Assembly: GCF_937936315.1 (NCBI RefSeq)
Contig: NZ_CALGWU010000003.1
Location: forward strand, 22,279 to 86,278
DNA from: an uncultured Capnocytophaga sp.
GTDB lineage: Bacteria; Bacteroidota; Bacteroidia; Flavobacteriales; Flavobacteriaceae
Direction: 5' to 3'
Length of the DNA: 64,000 nt
A program made the position numbers and the translations under genes. Of the stretch, positions 7,560-15,389 are shown one piece after another (positions within the stretch are counted from its first letter, which is position 1; each line of letters starts with the position of its first letter). The notes under the pieces were generated by a model, which was not told the DNA's origin, did not search any database, and saw only the letters and a program-made list of their open reading frames with translations.

Positions 7560-9346
7560 GTAAATTTACCAAACTTACTGCTGAGCAGTTACAGACAAAA
7601 TGTAAATTTATCGAGAACTACTTGAGTTCTCATAACGCCGCTACGGGGTCTCTCTTTGATGCCAATGCCAATGTAGCCCATAAGAACATCGCTACAATGG
7701 AAGCCGAGCTGAACAAGGATATCAATATCCAAGTAAACCGATCGCTGGTATCGCGCAAAATTGAGCAACTCTTTGGTAAAGAATTAGCAGATGAGTATAT
7801 TCGTCAGATTGAAGAACACGAAATCTATGTGCACGATGAAACGAGTCTTAAACCCTATTGTGTGAGCGTATCGATGTATCCTTTGCTCTTGGACGGGCTC
7901 GTAAAACTCGGCGGTGAAAGCAAAGCCCCACAACATTTGGCAAGCTATTGCGGGTCGTTCGTAAACTTCCTCTTCTCAGTATCTTCACAGTTTGCAGGAG
8001 CAGTAGCCACAGTAGAGTTCCTAATGTACTTCGACCATTTTGCGCGCAAAGATTATGGCGACGATTACCTCAACACCCATCGTGAAGTGATAGAAAACGA
8101 ATTGCAACACGTGGTATATGCTATCAATCAGCCAGCAGCAGCACGTGGTTATCAGTCGGTTTTCTGGAATATATCATTGTATGACCGTCCGTATTTCGAC
8201 TCGATGTTCGGGACTTTCGTCTACCCCGATGGTAGCAAACCTTCTTATGAGTCTTTAGACAAACTTCAACAGTTCTTTATGCATTGGTTCAATATCGAGC
8301 GCACCAAAGCGATCCTCACCTTCCCTGTAGTAACCGCAGCAATGCTCACTAAGGACAAACACGTGTACGACGAGCATTTTGCGCGCTTCTGTGCCAAAGA
8401 ACTCAGCGAAGGGAATGCCTTCTTTGTATATCAATCGGATAATGCCGACTCCTTGGCAAGTTGCTGCCGTTTGCGCAATGAAATTTCCGATAATACCTTT
8501 AGCTATTCACTCGGGGCAGGAGGAGTTTCTACCGGTAGTATCAATGTGATTACTATCAATATGAATCGCCTCTACCAAAAGCATTTATCGCTGGAGCGCA
8601 CTTTGGATAATATCCACAAATACCAAGTGGCTTACCGCGCTATTGTGCAAGAGTACAAAGATGCGGGTATGTTACCAGTGTACGATGCAGGCTTTATCTC
8701 GCTTGATAAACAGTTCCTCACTATTGGAATTAACGGAATGGTGGAAGCTGCTGAGTATTTAGGCATTCGCATTTCCGACAATCCCGATTATAAGGCGTTC
8801 ATCAACAAAAACCTCAAACTAATTTACGACAAGAACAAGGAAGCTAAAGCTAAATACGGCTTTATGTTCAATACCGAATTTGTGCCTGCTGAGAACCTTG
8901 GGGTGAAGAATGCTGCTTGGGACAAAGCCGATGGCTTGCAAGTGCCACGTGATTGCTACAATTCATATTTTTATATTGTGGAAGACGACTCTCAAAACCT
9001 TATCGATAAGTTCTATTTGCACGGCAATGAGTATATACAGTACTTAGACGGCGGTTCGGCTTACCACTGCAACCTCGAAGAATACCCCTCTGCCGAAGGT
9101 TTCTACAAACTACTGAATGTAGCGGCTAAAACGGGGTGTAACTACTTCTGCTTCAATATATGCGTAACCGTTTGCAACGATTGTGGCTATATCGATAAAC
9201 ACACGCACGACCACTGCACCCATTGTGGTTCTGAAAATATCGACCACGCTACTCGTGTGATAGGCTACCTCAAACGCATTACTAATTTCTCTAAAGACCG
9301 ACAAAAAGAAGCTAAAATACGTTACTATGGGCACGCTACGGTATAG
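7556..9346 (+). CDS. nrdD: Anaerobic ribonucleoside-triphosphate reductase (class III)
   Basis: Glycyl-radical enzyme reducing NTPs to dNTPs without oxygen, using formate. 596 residues. The C-terminal zinc site is CNDCG with CTHCG. The glycyl-radical loop follows in RVIGYLKRITNFS. Active-site region sequences such as GAGGVSTGSINVITINMNRL are typical of NrdD. It is cotranscribed with nrdG, whose ATG lies 20 nt inside the nrdD end. The protein is shorter than E. coli NrdD (about 712) because it lacks an evident N-terminal ATP-cone, as seen in some class III lineages. Expression in low oxygen is inferred from the family. Confidence 0.97.
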   Translation: MSKFTKLTAEQLQTKCKFIENYLSSHNAATGSLFDANANVAHKNIATMEAELNKDINIQVNRSLVSRKIEQLFGKELADEYIRQIEEHEIYVHDETSLKPYCVSVSMYPLLLDGLVKLGGESKAPQHLASYCGSFVNFLFSVSSQFAGAVATVEFLMYFDHFARKDYGDDYLNTHREVIENELQHVVYAINQPAAARGYQSVFWNISLYDRPYFDSMFGTFVYPDGSKPSYESLDKLQQFFMHWFNIERTKAILTFPVVTAAMLTKDKHVYDEHFARFCAKELSEGNAFFVYQSDNADSLASCCRLRNEISDNTFSYSLGAGGVSTGSINVITINMNRLYQKHLSLERTLDNIHKYQVAYRAIVQEYKDAGMLPVYDAGFISLDKQFLTIGINGMVEAAEYLGIRISDNPDYKAFINKNLKLIYDKNKEAKAKYGFMFNTEFVPAENLGVKNAAWDKADGLQVPRDCYNSYFYIVEDDSQNLIDKFYLHGNEYIQYLDGGSAYHCNLEEYPSAEGFYKLLNVAAKTGCNYFCFNICVTVCNDCGYIDKHTHDHCTHCGSENIDHATRVIGYLKRITNFSKDRQKEAKIRYYGHATV

Positions 9347-9809
9347 CAGTTACGATATAGTCCTCCAAGAAGTACCCAACGAGATTTCCCTGTGTTTTAC
9401 CATCACAGGGTGTCCGTTGGCGTGTGAGGGTTGCCATTCCGAATATATTTGGGACGGCAGTAAAGGCTGTGCGCTCACCAATGAAGGTTTAGAACAACTG
9501 CTCAGCAAGTATGAAGATATGATAAGCTGTGTGCTGTTTATGGGAGGCGAGTGGCAGGTAGAGACCCTGCTCTCGCTTATCTTCCAAGTGAAGTGCAAAC
9601 GGCTGAAAACAGCACTATACACAGGGCTCAACCTCAAGCAAGTACAGCGCAAATACCCTGAGCTGTTAGGGTGTTTAGACTACATCAAAACCGGCAAGTG
9701 GTTACCTAAACTTGGTGGACTCGACAGCCCCACCACCAATCAAGAGTTTTTGAACCTACAAACGGGAGAGGTGATGAATAAGCTGTTTCATAAAAAAGGT
9801 AAAAGGTAA
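9327..9809 (+). CDS. nrdG: Anaerobic ribonucleotide reductase activating protein (radical SAM)
   Basis: Generates the glycyl radical on NrdD from S-adenosylmethionine and a [4Fe-4S] cluster. The cluster motif is CPLACEGC at about residues 29-36 (CX3CX2C), followed by HSEYIWDG. LFMGGEW matches the GGE-type SAM-binding motif. 160 residues is normal. The start overlaps nrdD by 20 nt, implying coupled translation. The end (KKGKR then TAA) runs into a short AAAGGTA repeat. Confidence 0.95.
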   Translation: MGTLRYSSYDIVLQEVPNEISLCFTITGCPLACEGCHSEYIWDGSKGCALTNEGLEQLLSKYEDMISCVLFMGGEWQVETLLSLIFQVKCKRLKTALYTGLNLKQVQRKYPELLGCLDYIKTGKWLPKLGGLDSPTTNQEFLNLQTGEVMNKLFHKKGKR

Positions 9810-9812
9810 GAT
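9794..9812. repeat. Short 7-bp array at the nrdG stop codon
   Basis: AAAGGTA, AAAGGTA, AGATTTT; encodes the last residues and stop of nrdG. Confidence 0.4.
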
Positions 9813-9816
9813 TTTC

Positions 9817-10908
9817 TCAATGTCGGTTATCGCATTGTATAGGGAGGTCTGAGTAGTTATCACTGAGGAAGACAAGGGCTTCACATCCAAAGGATTCTCC
9901 ATATAAACCAAAAATACAAGCAGGTTTCCCTTTAAGCAAGTGCCCTATATAGGTAGGAGGTATTATATCGCTTTTTTCAGCAGGAGTAATAGAGGTAGAT
10001 TCACCTGATTTAAAGAATTGACGTTTGATAATCTTTTTAGTGTTGTTATCTATCACTACGAAAAAGCGTGCAACGGGGTCGTAATAACTATCATCTTCAG
10101 TAAAATCTTGTATATAACAAGTAGTTTGTTTGTAATGGTATTTGTACGCTTTTCCTAATCTGTATTTAGGATTTACAATTTTGTAGGTAGCAGGGAAAGC
10201 AGATGTTTTTATTTCCTTCCAAGTAACTACTTGCATTTGGTTCTCTACAAATGGATTTTCTTTGCCTACATAAGCGAATGCAAACCTATTTTCGGCTTCT
10301 TCCCTAGAGAGTTTATCTTTAGCATAATACACTTCAAACCCTATTTCATAATTGTAAGAGGAAATGTCTTTTTCATCGGCATAAACATTGAGATTAGCAG
10401 CGACTCTTAGAGTAGATAAAGGAAATTTTTTCAACCTATTCTTATCGATGTTATAGAGATAGAGTGTATCAGTTTCGGAGAATTTCATACGTTTGAAAAA
10501 GCGAGTTCTATAGTTGCCTGTTAAGGGAAAATACTTCATAAATTCCTTTCCTAATTTCTTTTGGTTCTTGATATAATGTGGGGGCACATCTAAGGTGTCG
10601 TTTTGGTATATATCAGAAAAAGAAACGTGGATCGCTTTTTCATTCTGAGCAAGTCCTGCGATATACAAATTGATACTATCGGCAACAGAAGCAGTGGGTA
10701 TGTTTTCAAATTCAATGCTTGTAGTATTAATAGGAGTATCAGTGTTTTCTGGGTCTTGACTATATTGGATAATTTGAGGTTCTGGGCTATATTCTTTTAT
10801 ACTATCAGACACATAAATTTCGTCTGTAGTAGAGGTTGATTTATTTTTACAGCCATCGCAACTACTAACAGTAGCTAATAGTAAAAGAGAAAGGGGAATG
10901 TATTTCAT
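9817..10908 (-). CDS. Lipoprotein of unknown function
   Basis: Not recognised. From the ATG at 10908 it begins MKYIPLSLLLLATVSSC, a clear lipobox, then DGCKNKS and a Ser/Thr/Asp-rich linker to about residue 75. The remaining 290 residues are soluble and rich in Tyr/Phe/Lys, with no repeats or membrane segments. A longer frame from TTG at 10932 is rejected because the -7 box TATTTTTG is at 10930-10937. Convergent with nrdG, 7 nt apart, without a visible terminator between them. Probably exposed in the envelope. Confidence 0.75.
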   Translation of the reverse strand: MKYIPLSLLLLATVSSCDGCKNKSTSTTDEIYVSDSIKEYSPEPQIIQYSQDPENTDTPINTTSIEFENIPTASVADSINLYIAGLAQNEKAIHVSFSDIYQNDTLDVPPHYIKNQKKLGKEFMKYFPLTGNYRTRFFKRMKFSETDTLYLYNIDKNRLKKFPLSTLRVAANLNVYADEKDISSYNYEIGFEVYYAKDKLSREEAENRFAFAYVGKENPFVENQMQVVTWKEIKTSAFPATYKIVNPKYRLGKAYKYHYKQTTCYIQDFTEDDSYYDPVARFFVVIDNNTKKIIKRQFFKSGESTSITPAEKSDIIPPTYIGHLLKGKPACIFGLYGESFGCEALVFLSDNYSDLPIQCDNRH

Positions 10909-10929
10909 ATATTGGAGAGGTTGAAAATG

Positions 10930-10937
10930 CAAAAATA
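10930..10937 (-). promoter_or_regulatory. -7 box of the unknown lipoprotein gene
   Basis: TATTTTTG on the minus strand. A perfect inverted repeat (10946-10970) occupies the place where the -33 box would lie. Confidence 0.5.
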
Positions 10938-10945
10938 GTAAAAAT

Positions 10946-10976
10946 TGCGTGATTTATGGTAAATCACGCATTTTTT
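10946..10976. promoter_or_regulatory. Perfect 11-bp palindrome: operator or terminator
   Basis: TGCGTGATTTA (10946-10956), 3-nt loop, TAAATCACGCA (10960-10970), then six T. It looks like a plus-strand terminator, but no plus-strand gene ends here. It overlaps the -33 zone of the minus-strand lipoprotein promoter and lies 40 nt before the next plus-strand promoter, so an operator for a dimeric regulator is also possible. Confidence 0.5.
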
Positions 10977-11009
10977 GTTTTTTAATTAGTCATTTTCAAT
11001 GAGATATAA

Positions 11010-11040
11010 TTTGCTAATTGACGAATTATTCGTATCTTTG
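11010..11040 (+). promoter_or_regulatory. Promoter of the LRR lipoprotein at 11067
   Basis: TTTG (11010-11013), 19-nt spacer, TATCTTTG (11033-11040); ATG 26 nt downstream. Confidence 0.75.
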
Positions 11041-11066
11041 CGCATAATAATTTAAAATTCGGTTTT

Positions 11067-12074
11067 ATGAAAAAAAGATTCAGTTTTTCAGTAATGCTAT
11101 TTTCATTAGCATTCGCTACTTTCGTCTCTTGTAAAAAGAATGACGATAATCCGCAACAACCATCTTTACAAGTCCCTAAGATGGAAGTAACAGCCCCTAA
11201 AGGTGATTTTGTGAATGGTACTACTTCTAAAACTATTACAATCAGTAATACAGGAGCAACTGATGTTACTATTACATCAGTGGAACTCACAGGTGCCAAT
11301 GCTGATGAGTTTACAACCACAGCTTCACCCACTACTATAGGAGTAGGTAAAAAATACGAATTTAATGTTACCCTTTCTCCTAAAACTAATGGAGAAAAGA
11401 TAGCTAACTTAGTGATTAAAAGCAATGCAGGAACTATTACCATTCCGCTAAAAGGAACTGCAACCATAATACCTAAAGTAACTTTTGTTACTAACAAGGC
11501 TGAAGGTGATTCCTTTATGTTAAGCGTAGCAATTGCAGAGAATGATATTCCTGAGGTGTGGTTTGACCGGAATAACAATGGTGTAAAAGATGGAGGTGAG
11601 GCTTTGTTAGAAGTTCTATATCCCAGTGTAAAAGCAGGAAACCTTTTTGTAGGAATAGGTAGCTCTAATACAGTTTCTATTTATGGAAAATTTACAAAAA
11701 TGGAATTTTCTGGAGAAAAAGGTATTATTAGTATTGATATTTCTCAAAATGAGCATATCAAAACCTTTGCTTGTGGAGGTTCTGATTTTAAAGGTGTTAC
11801 TCTTAATACAAGTCTTACTAATATGTATTGCAATAAATCCAAACTCACTTCTTTAGATATTTCTAAACTTACCGAACTCAAAGGTTTATATCTAAATGAA
11901 AACAATTCTCTAACGAGTTTAGACCTTTCAAAAAACACTAAACTTACGTACGTGCAATTGAATGGTGCCAATTCCTTACAATGTGTAAAAGTAAGCGCTG
12001 AACAATTAACAAATCTTGTAGCAAACTGGTTTAAACAAGGAACCAGAGCAGAGTTTAAAACAGAATGTAACTAA
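11067..12074 (+). CDS. Lipoprotein with Ig-like (ASPM/SPD-2/Hydin-type) domain and leucine-rich repeats
   Basis: 335 residues. Lipoprotein signal ending FATFVSC then KKNDDN. Residues about 35-130 form an Ig-like/ASH-type domain (TSKTITISNTGATDVTITSV, FNVTLSPKTNGEKIANLVIK, IPLKGTA). Residues about 205-320 hold short LRRs (LTSLDISKLTELKGLYLN, LTSLDLSKNTKLTYVQLN) of the kind common in Bacteroidota surface lipoproteins. Residues 165-180 (WFDRNNNGVKDGGEALLE) resemble a Ca-binding DxDxNG loop. The ligand is unknown; probably surface or secreted. Confidence 0.82.
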   Translation: MKKRFSFSVMLFSLAFATFVSCKKNDDNPQQPSLQVPKMEVTAPKGDFVNGTTSKTITISNTGATDVTITSVELTGANADEFTTTASPTTIGVGKKYEFNVTLSPKTNGEKIANLVIKSNAGTITIPLKGTATIIPKVTFVTNKAEGDSFMLSVAIAENDIPEVWFDRNNNGVKDGGEALLEVLYPSVKAGNLFVGIGSSNTVSIYGKFTKMEFSGEKGIISIDISQNEHIKTFACGGSDFKGVTLNTSLTNMYCNKSKLTSLDISKLTELKGLYLNENNSLTSLDLSKNTKLTYVQLNGANSLQCVKVSAEQLTNLVANWFKQGTRAEFKTECN

Positions 12075-12112
12075 CAAAATCCAGCTTTGAGTACTGCTGG
12101 CTTTATAATTCT

Positions 12113-12148
12113 AAAGAGGTTGTCTAAACTTTAGACAACCTCTTTTTT
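12113..12148 (+). terminator. Terminator after the LRR lipoprotein
   Basis: Near-perfect stem AAAGAGGTTGTCTAAA (12113-12128) against TTTAGACAACCTCTTT (12130-12145) with the T run continuing to 12148. Confidence 0.85.
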
Positions 12149-12156
12149 AGTGATAG

Positions 12157-12213
12157 CTAACAAGTAATAGGTCAGGCAAATAATTGATAATTGATAATTA
12201 ATTTGTACATTTG
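12157..12213 (+). promoter_or_regulatory. 7-bp array ending in the toxin-antitoxin promoter
   Basis: Units GCTAACA/AGTAATA/GGTCAGG/CAAATAA/TTGATAA/TTGATAA/TTAATTT then the -7 box TACATTTG (12206-12213), 17 nt before the antitoxin ATG. Confidence 0.6.
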
Positions 12214-12230
12214 CAAAAAATATTGAAACT

Positions 12231-12455
12231 ATGGAAGCAACCACAATTACATTCCAATCAGAAATACAAGCTGCAGACTTTCCATTTATCGAAAGAATTT
12301 TAAACAGTTTGAAAGCTACAACCAAAGTTATTAAAGAAGAAAAGGACGAAACTTTGATGACTAAGGAGGCTTTTTTTGCTAAAATAGATCGTGCAAGGGC
12401 TGGTGAAAAAATACAAATGAGTAGGGAAGAAATGAAAAAATTGATGTTTGACTAA
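12231..12455 (+). CDS. Putative antitoxin of a type II toxin-antitoxin pair
   Basis: 74 residues. Starts METTITF-like (MEATTITFQSEIQAADFPFI), with a middle hinge of Lys/Glu and a C-terminal helix AFFAKIDRARAGEKIQMSRE, the type of flexible tail that covers a RelE/YoeB-fold toxin. It overlaps the toxin ATG by one base. I do not recognise a named antitoxin family; the call depends on the toxin next door and the gene size and order. Confidence 0.75.
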   Translation: MEATTITFQSEIQAADFPFIERILNSLKATTKVIKEEKDETLMTKEAFFAKIDRARAGEKIQMSREEMKKLMFD

Positions 12456-12751
12456 TGGAAGAAAAACAACCAACCTTTGAGATTATTTATTCAAAAGAAT
12501 TTTTTAGTGATTTAAAAATCCATAAACAATCGGGGAATAAACAAATACTAAAAAAGATAGATGCTTTTTTAGATGAATTAGAAGAAACCCCTACAAAAGG
12601 AACTGGACAGACGGAACCTCTTAAAGGATATGGAGAAAGAAATGTATATTCCAAAAGAATCAATGGAAAACATCGCTTTATATATGAAGTTTTTGAGGAA
12701 GAAAAAAAAGTAGAAGTACTTTCTGCTTTCGGACATTACAATGATAAGTAA
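12455..12751 (+). CDS. YoeB/Txe-family toxin (RelE superfamily mRNA interferase)
   Basis: 98 residues. It carries the YoeB end pattern KRINGKHRFIYEV followed by LSAFGHYNDK, with the His-Tyr pair of the active site, plus TEPLKGY-like LKGYGERNVYSKR. YoeB toxins cleave mRNA at the ribosomal A site (family knowledge). The gene directly follows its likely antitoxin. It is about 14 residues longer than E. coli YoeB, mostly at the N-terminus. Only 16 nt separate it from the DUF721 gene downstream, so the pair may be cotranscribed with housekeeping genes. Confidence 0.88.
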   Translation: MEEKQPTFEIIYSKEFFSDLKIHKQSGNKQILKKIDAFLDELEETPTKGTGQTEPLKGYGERNVYSKRINGKHRFIYEVFEEEKKVEVLSAFGHYNDK

Positions 12752-12767
12752 TTAAAGAGTTAAAATT

Positions 12768-13061
12768 ATGGACGGAAATACTCACACCCTCTCGGAGGTT
12801 ATTAAGCTCATTGTAAAGCAAAATCACCTCAATTATGGTTTGCAAAAAGCCTCGTTGCCAACCCTTTGGAATGAACTGATGGGTACAACTATAGCGCGCT
12901 ATACTACTTCGGTAGAGCTTAAAGGCAATACGCTATATGTGCGACTAACTTCGCCTGCACTTAGCAACGAATTGAGTTATGGCAAAACCAAAATTATTGA
13001 GAACCTCAACGAGCGCTTGGGAGAATCTCTAATTCAAAAAGTTATATTTCTAAACGGATGA
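12768..13061 (+). CDS. DUF721 (DciA-like) protein
   Basis: 97 residues. The family pattern is LPTLWNELMGTTIARYTTSVELKGNTLYVRLTSP split across strands: a helix with W, then a KH-like beta-alpha fold and LSYGKTKIIENLNERLG. DciA-type proteins load or regulate the replicative helicase DnaB in many bacteria; Bacteroidota homologues are mostly DUF721. First gene of a run through hemD. Overlaps the next gene by 4 nt (ATGA). Confidence 0.85.
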   Translation: MDGNTHTLSEVIKLIVKQNHLNYGLQKASLPTLWNELMGTTIARYTTSVELKGNTLYVRLTSPALSNELSYGKTKIIENLNERLGESLIQKVIFLNG

Positions 13062-13600
13062 TACGACCCGCAACCCCCACCGATGCACCTGTTGTTGCCC
13101 CACTAATGTTTCAAGCAATGGAGGAAATCGTGTATAAAATGATAGGCAAAGACCACAAAGAAGAAGCTATTGCCTTGCTAAAAAACCTCTTTGAACAAGA
13201 AGGCAATCAGTATTCCTATAAAAATGCTTGGGTATATGAAGAAGAGGGCGCAGTAATAGGGTCGGTGATTGCTTATGATGGAGCGCATTTGCACCACTTG
13301 CGCGCCCCTGTGCTGGCACTTATTCGCAGTAGCTACGGTATAGATATTGTGCTGGAAGATGAAACCGCTGAAGGCGAACTGTATATAGATACCCTCAGCG
13401 TACTGCCCGCTGCCCAAGGCAAAGGCATAGGCTCTAAACTTATCACGCATCTCAAAAAGGTGGCTACTCAACCCATAGGCTTACTCGTGGATGTACAAAA
13501 CCCAAAAGCCGAAAGACTTTACACCCGCTTAGGGTTTGAATATGTAAATCATCAAGAGCTTGCAGGTGGAGTATATAAACACCTTGTGTTCAGGGGATAG
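13058..13600 (+). CDS. GNAT-family N-acetyltransferase
   Basis: 180 residues. The acetyl-CoA loop is LPAAQGKGIGSKL (motif Q/RxxGxG/A), preceded by YIDTLSV and followed by VQNPKAERLYTRLGFEYVNH, all typical of GNAT. Substrate unknown. Start ATG at 13058 overlaps the DUF721 stop. The C-terminal codons and stop run into a 7-bp array (13591-13618). Confidence 0.9.
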   Translation: MIRPATPTDAPVVAPLMFQAMEEIVYKMIGKDHKEEAIALLKNLFEQEGNQYSYKNAWVYEEEGAVIGSVIAYDGAHLHHLRAPVLALIRSSYGIDIVLEDETAEGELYIDTLSVLPAAQGKGIGSKLITHLKKVATQPIGLLVDVQNPKAERLYTRLGFEYVNHQELAGGVYKHLVFRG

Positions 13601-13618
13601 AAGATAGGGAATAGGTAT
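13591..13618. repeat. 7-bp array at the GNAT stop codon
   Basis: CAGGGGA/TAGAAGA/TAGGGAA/TAGGTAT; contains the TAG stop at 13598-13600. Confidence 0.6.
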
Positions 13619-13637
13619 CAAATAAATTATTAATGAG

Positions 13638-14975
13638 ATGAAAACATTAATCAAAAACGCCATTATTATAAACGAAAATACCCTCTTTCAAGGCGACCTC
13701 TTGATTGAGGGAGAGCGCATTGCACAAATAGACTCTCACATTACTCCTAAAGGGAATTACGAGGTGATAGAAGCCGAAGGCAAGTATCTCATCCCTGGAG
13801 TGATTGACGACCAAGTGCACTTCCGCGAACCTGGACTTACTCATAAAGCTACTATCGCTACCGAAAGCCGTGCGGCAGTAGCCGGCGGTGTAACTACCTT
13901 TTTTGAGCAACCTAACACCGTACCTCAAACCGTAACGATTCCGCTTTTGGAAGAGAAATTTGCGATTGCCAAACAATCATCGTTTGCTAACTATTCTTTC
14001 TTCTTGGGAGGTACGAACGACAACCTCGAAGAACTGAAACGCTTAGATAAGAACGCTTGTGCAGGGGTGAAACTCTTCTTAGGCTCATCTACGGGGAATA
14101 TGCTCGTAGACAACGAGAAAACTATAGAAGCTATTTTCAACAATGTAGATTTAGTAATTGCCGCGCATTGTGAAGATGAAGCAACTATTCGCAAGAATTT
14201 AGCTCACTATCAAGCCTTGTATGGTGAAGATATCCCTATTGCTATGCACCCTCATATTCGCAGTGCTGAGGCTTGCTATCTATCCTCTTCACGCGCCATT
14301 GCTTTGGCTGAAAAAACAGGTGCGCGTCTGCATGTGTTCCACCTTTCAACAGCTAAGGAAACCGACCTCTTCCGCAATGATATGCCACTAAAAGATAAGA
14401 AAATCACCGCTGAGGTGTGTGTGCATCACTTGTGGTTTAGTGAGGAAGATTATACTACTCGTGGGGCTTTCATCAAATGGAATCCTGCAGTAAAAACTGC
14501 TGATGACCGCACTGCGCTGTGGCAAGCTCTCTTAGACGACCGTTTGGATGTGATTGCTACCGATCACGCACCTCACACCCTCGAAGAAAAACAGCGAAAG
14601 GGCTATGTAAATATCCCTTCAGGAGCACCTTTGGTACAGCATTCACTTGTGGCAATGCTCGAGAAAGCTCATAAAGGTAGTATTTCTATCAAAAAAATAG
14701 TAGAGAAAATGTGTCATAATCCCGCTATTCTTTTTCAGGTAAAAGACCGCGGTTTCTTGCGTGAAGGTTATTACGCCGACCTTGTGCTGGTGGATATGGA
14801 TACCCAATGGACAGTACAGAAAAACAATCTGCTCTACAAATGTGGCTGGAGTCCGCTGGAAGGACAACAATTCCACTCGGCTGTGGTGAGCACTTTTGTG
14901 AATGGCAAACAGGTGTATCACAATGGTAAACTTATTGTAGAGCCTCAGGGGCAACGCATCACTTTCAACAGATAA
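13638..14975 (+). CDS. pyrC: Dihydroorotase
   Basis: Third step of pyrimidine synthesis: N-carbamoyl-aspartate to dihydroorotate. 445 residues, type I (long) DHOase fold. Landmarks are GVIDDQVHFREPGLTHK, AAVAGGVTTFFEQPNT, KLFLGSSTGNM, AAHCED, LHVFHLSTAKE, CVHHLWFS, DVIATDHAPHT and YADLVLVD. The usual metal motif HxH is DQVH here: the first His is replaced by Gln, a substitution I recall as common in Bacteroidota PyrC, so activity is not excluded. The later metal-site residues are present. Confidence 0.92.
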   Translation: MKTLIKNAIIINENTLFQGDLLIEGERIAQIDSHITPKGNYEVIEAEGKYLIPGVIDDQVHFREPGLTHKATIATESRAAVAGGVTTFFEQPNTVPQTVTIPLLEEKFAIAKQSSFANYSFFLGGTNDNLEELKRLDKNACAGVKLFLGSSTGNMLVDNEKTIEAIFNNVDLVIAAHCEDEATIRKNLAHYQALYGEDIPIAMHPHIRSAEACYLSSSRAIALAEKTGARLHVFHLSTAKETDLFRNDMPLKDKKITAEVCVHHLWFSEEDYTTRGAFIKWNPAVKTADDRTALWQALLDDRLDVIATDHAPHTLEEKQRKGYVNIPSGAPLVQHSLVAMLEKAHKGSISIKKIVEKMCHNPAILFQVKDRGFLREGYYADLVLVDMDTQWTVQKNNLLYKCGWSPLEGQQFHSAVVSTFVNGKQVYHNGKLIVEPQGQRITFNR

Positions 14976-14979
14976 GACT

Positions 14980-15387
14980 ATGAAGAAAATTATTTATATA
15001 TTGGTTTTGCTACTCGCCGTAGCAGCTTGCAAAAAGAATATCGTTCCTAAACCCGATAAGTTTTTGGACGAAAAGCAAATGGAAAATCTGCTCTACGATT
15101 TGGCTGTGTTAGAATCGATGAAAGTTTCACAAGCCCAAAAATTAGACTCGTTGCAGTTCAACTCACAACAGTTTATCTACAAAAAATACCAAATCGATAG
15201 TATTTCACTAGCGCAGAATATGGTGTACTATGCTTCTTTTCCTAGAGAATACGATACCATTGTAAAGAAAGTAGAAAAGAGAATCAAACTCCAACGCGAT
15301 AGTATCGACAAAGTAATAAACACCCCTAAAGACGTTAAAAAAGAAGAACAACTCAAAGAAGAACTCATTAAAGAACCTACTCAGTAA
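14980..15387 (+). CDS. DUF4296 lipoprotein
   Basis: 135 residues. Signal MKKIIYILVLLLAVAAC with lipobox AAC, then KKN. DUF4296 hallmark IVPKPDKFLDEKQMENLL and LYDLAVLES, then a helical, highly charged C-terminus that is probably coiled-coil. Function unknown. 4 nt after pyrC, 2 nt before the next gene, consistent with an operon. Periplasmic or outer-membrane anchored. Confidence 0.88.
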   Translation: MKKIIYILVLLLAVAACKKNIVPKPDKFLDEKQMENLLYDLAVLESMKVSQAQKLDSLQFNSQQFIYKKYQIDSISLAQNMVYYASFPREYDTIVKKVEKRIKLQRDSIDKVINTPKDVKKEEQLKEELIKEPTQ

Positions 15388-15389
15388 TT

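Noticed and set aside
10982..11578. 198-residue minus-strand frame
   Set aside because: Lies opposite the LRR lipoprotein at 11067-12074, which has a signal peptide, domain pattern and promoter. The frame's own sequence has no family features.
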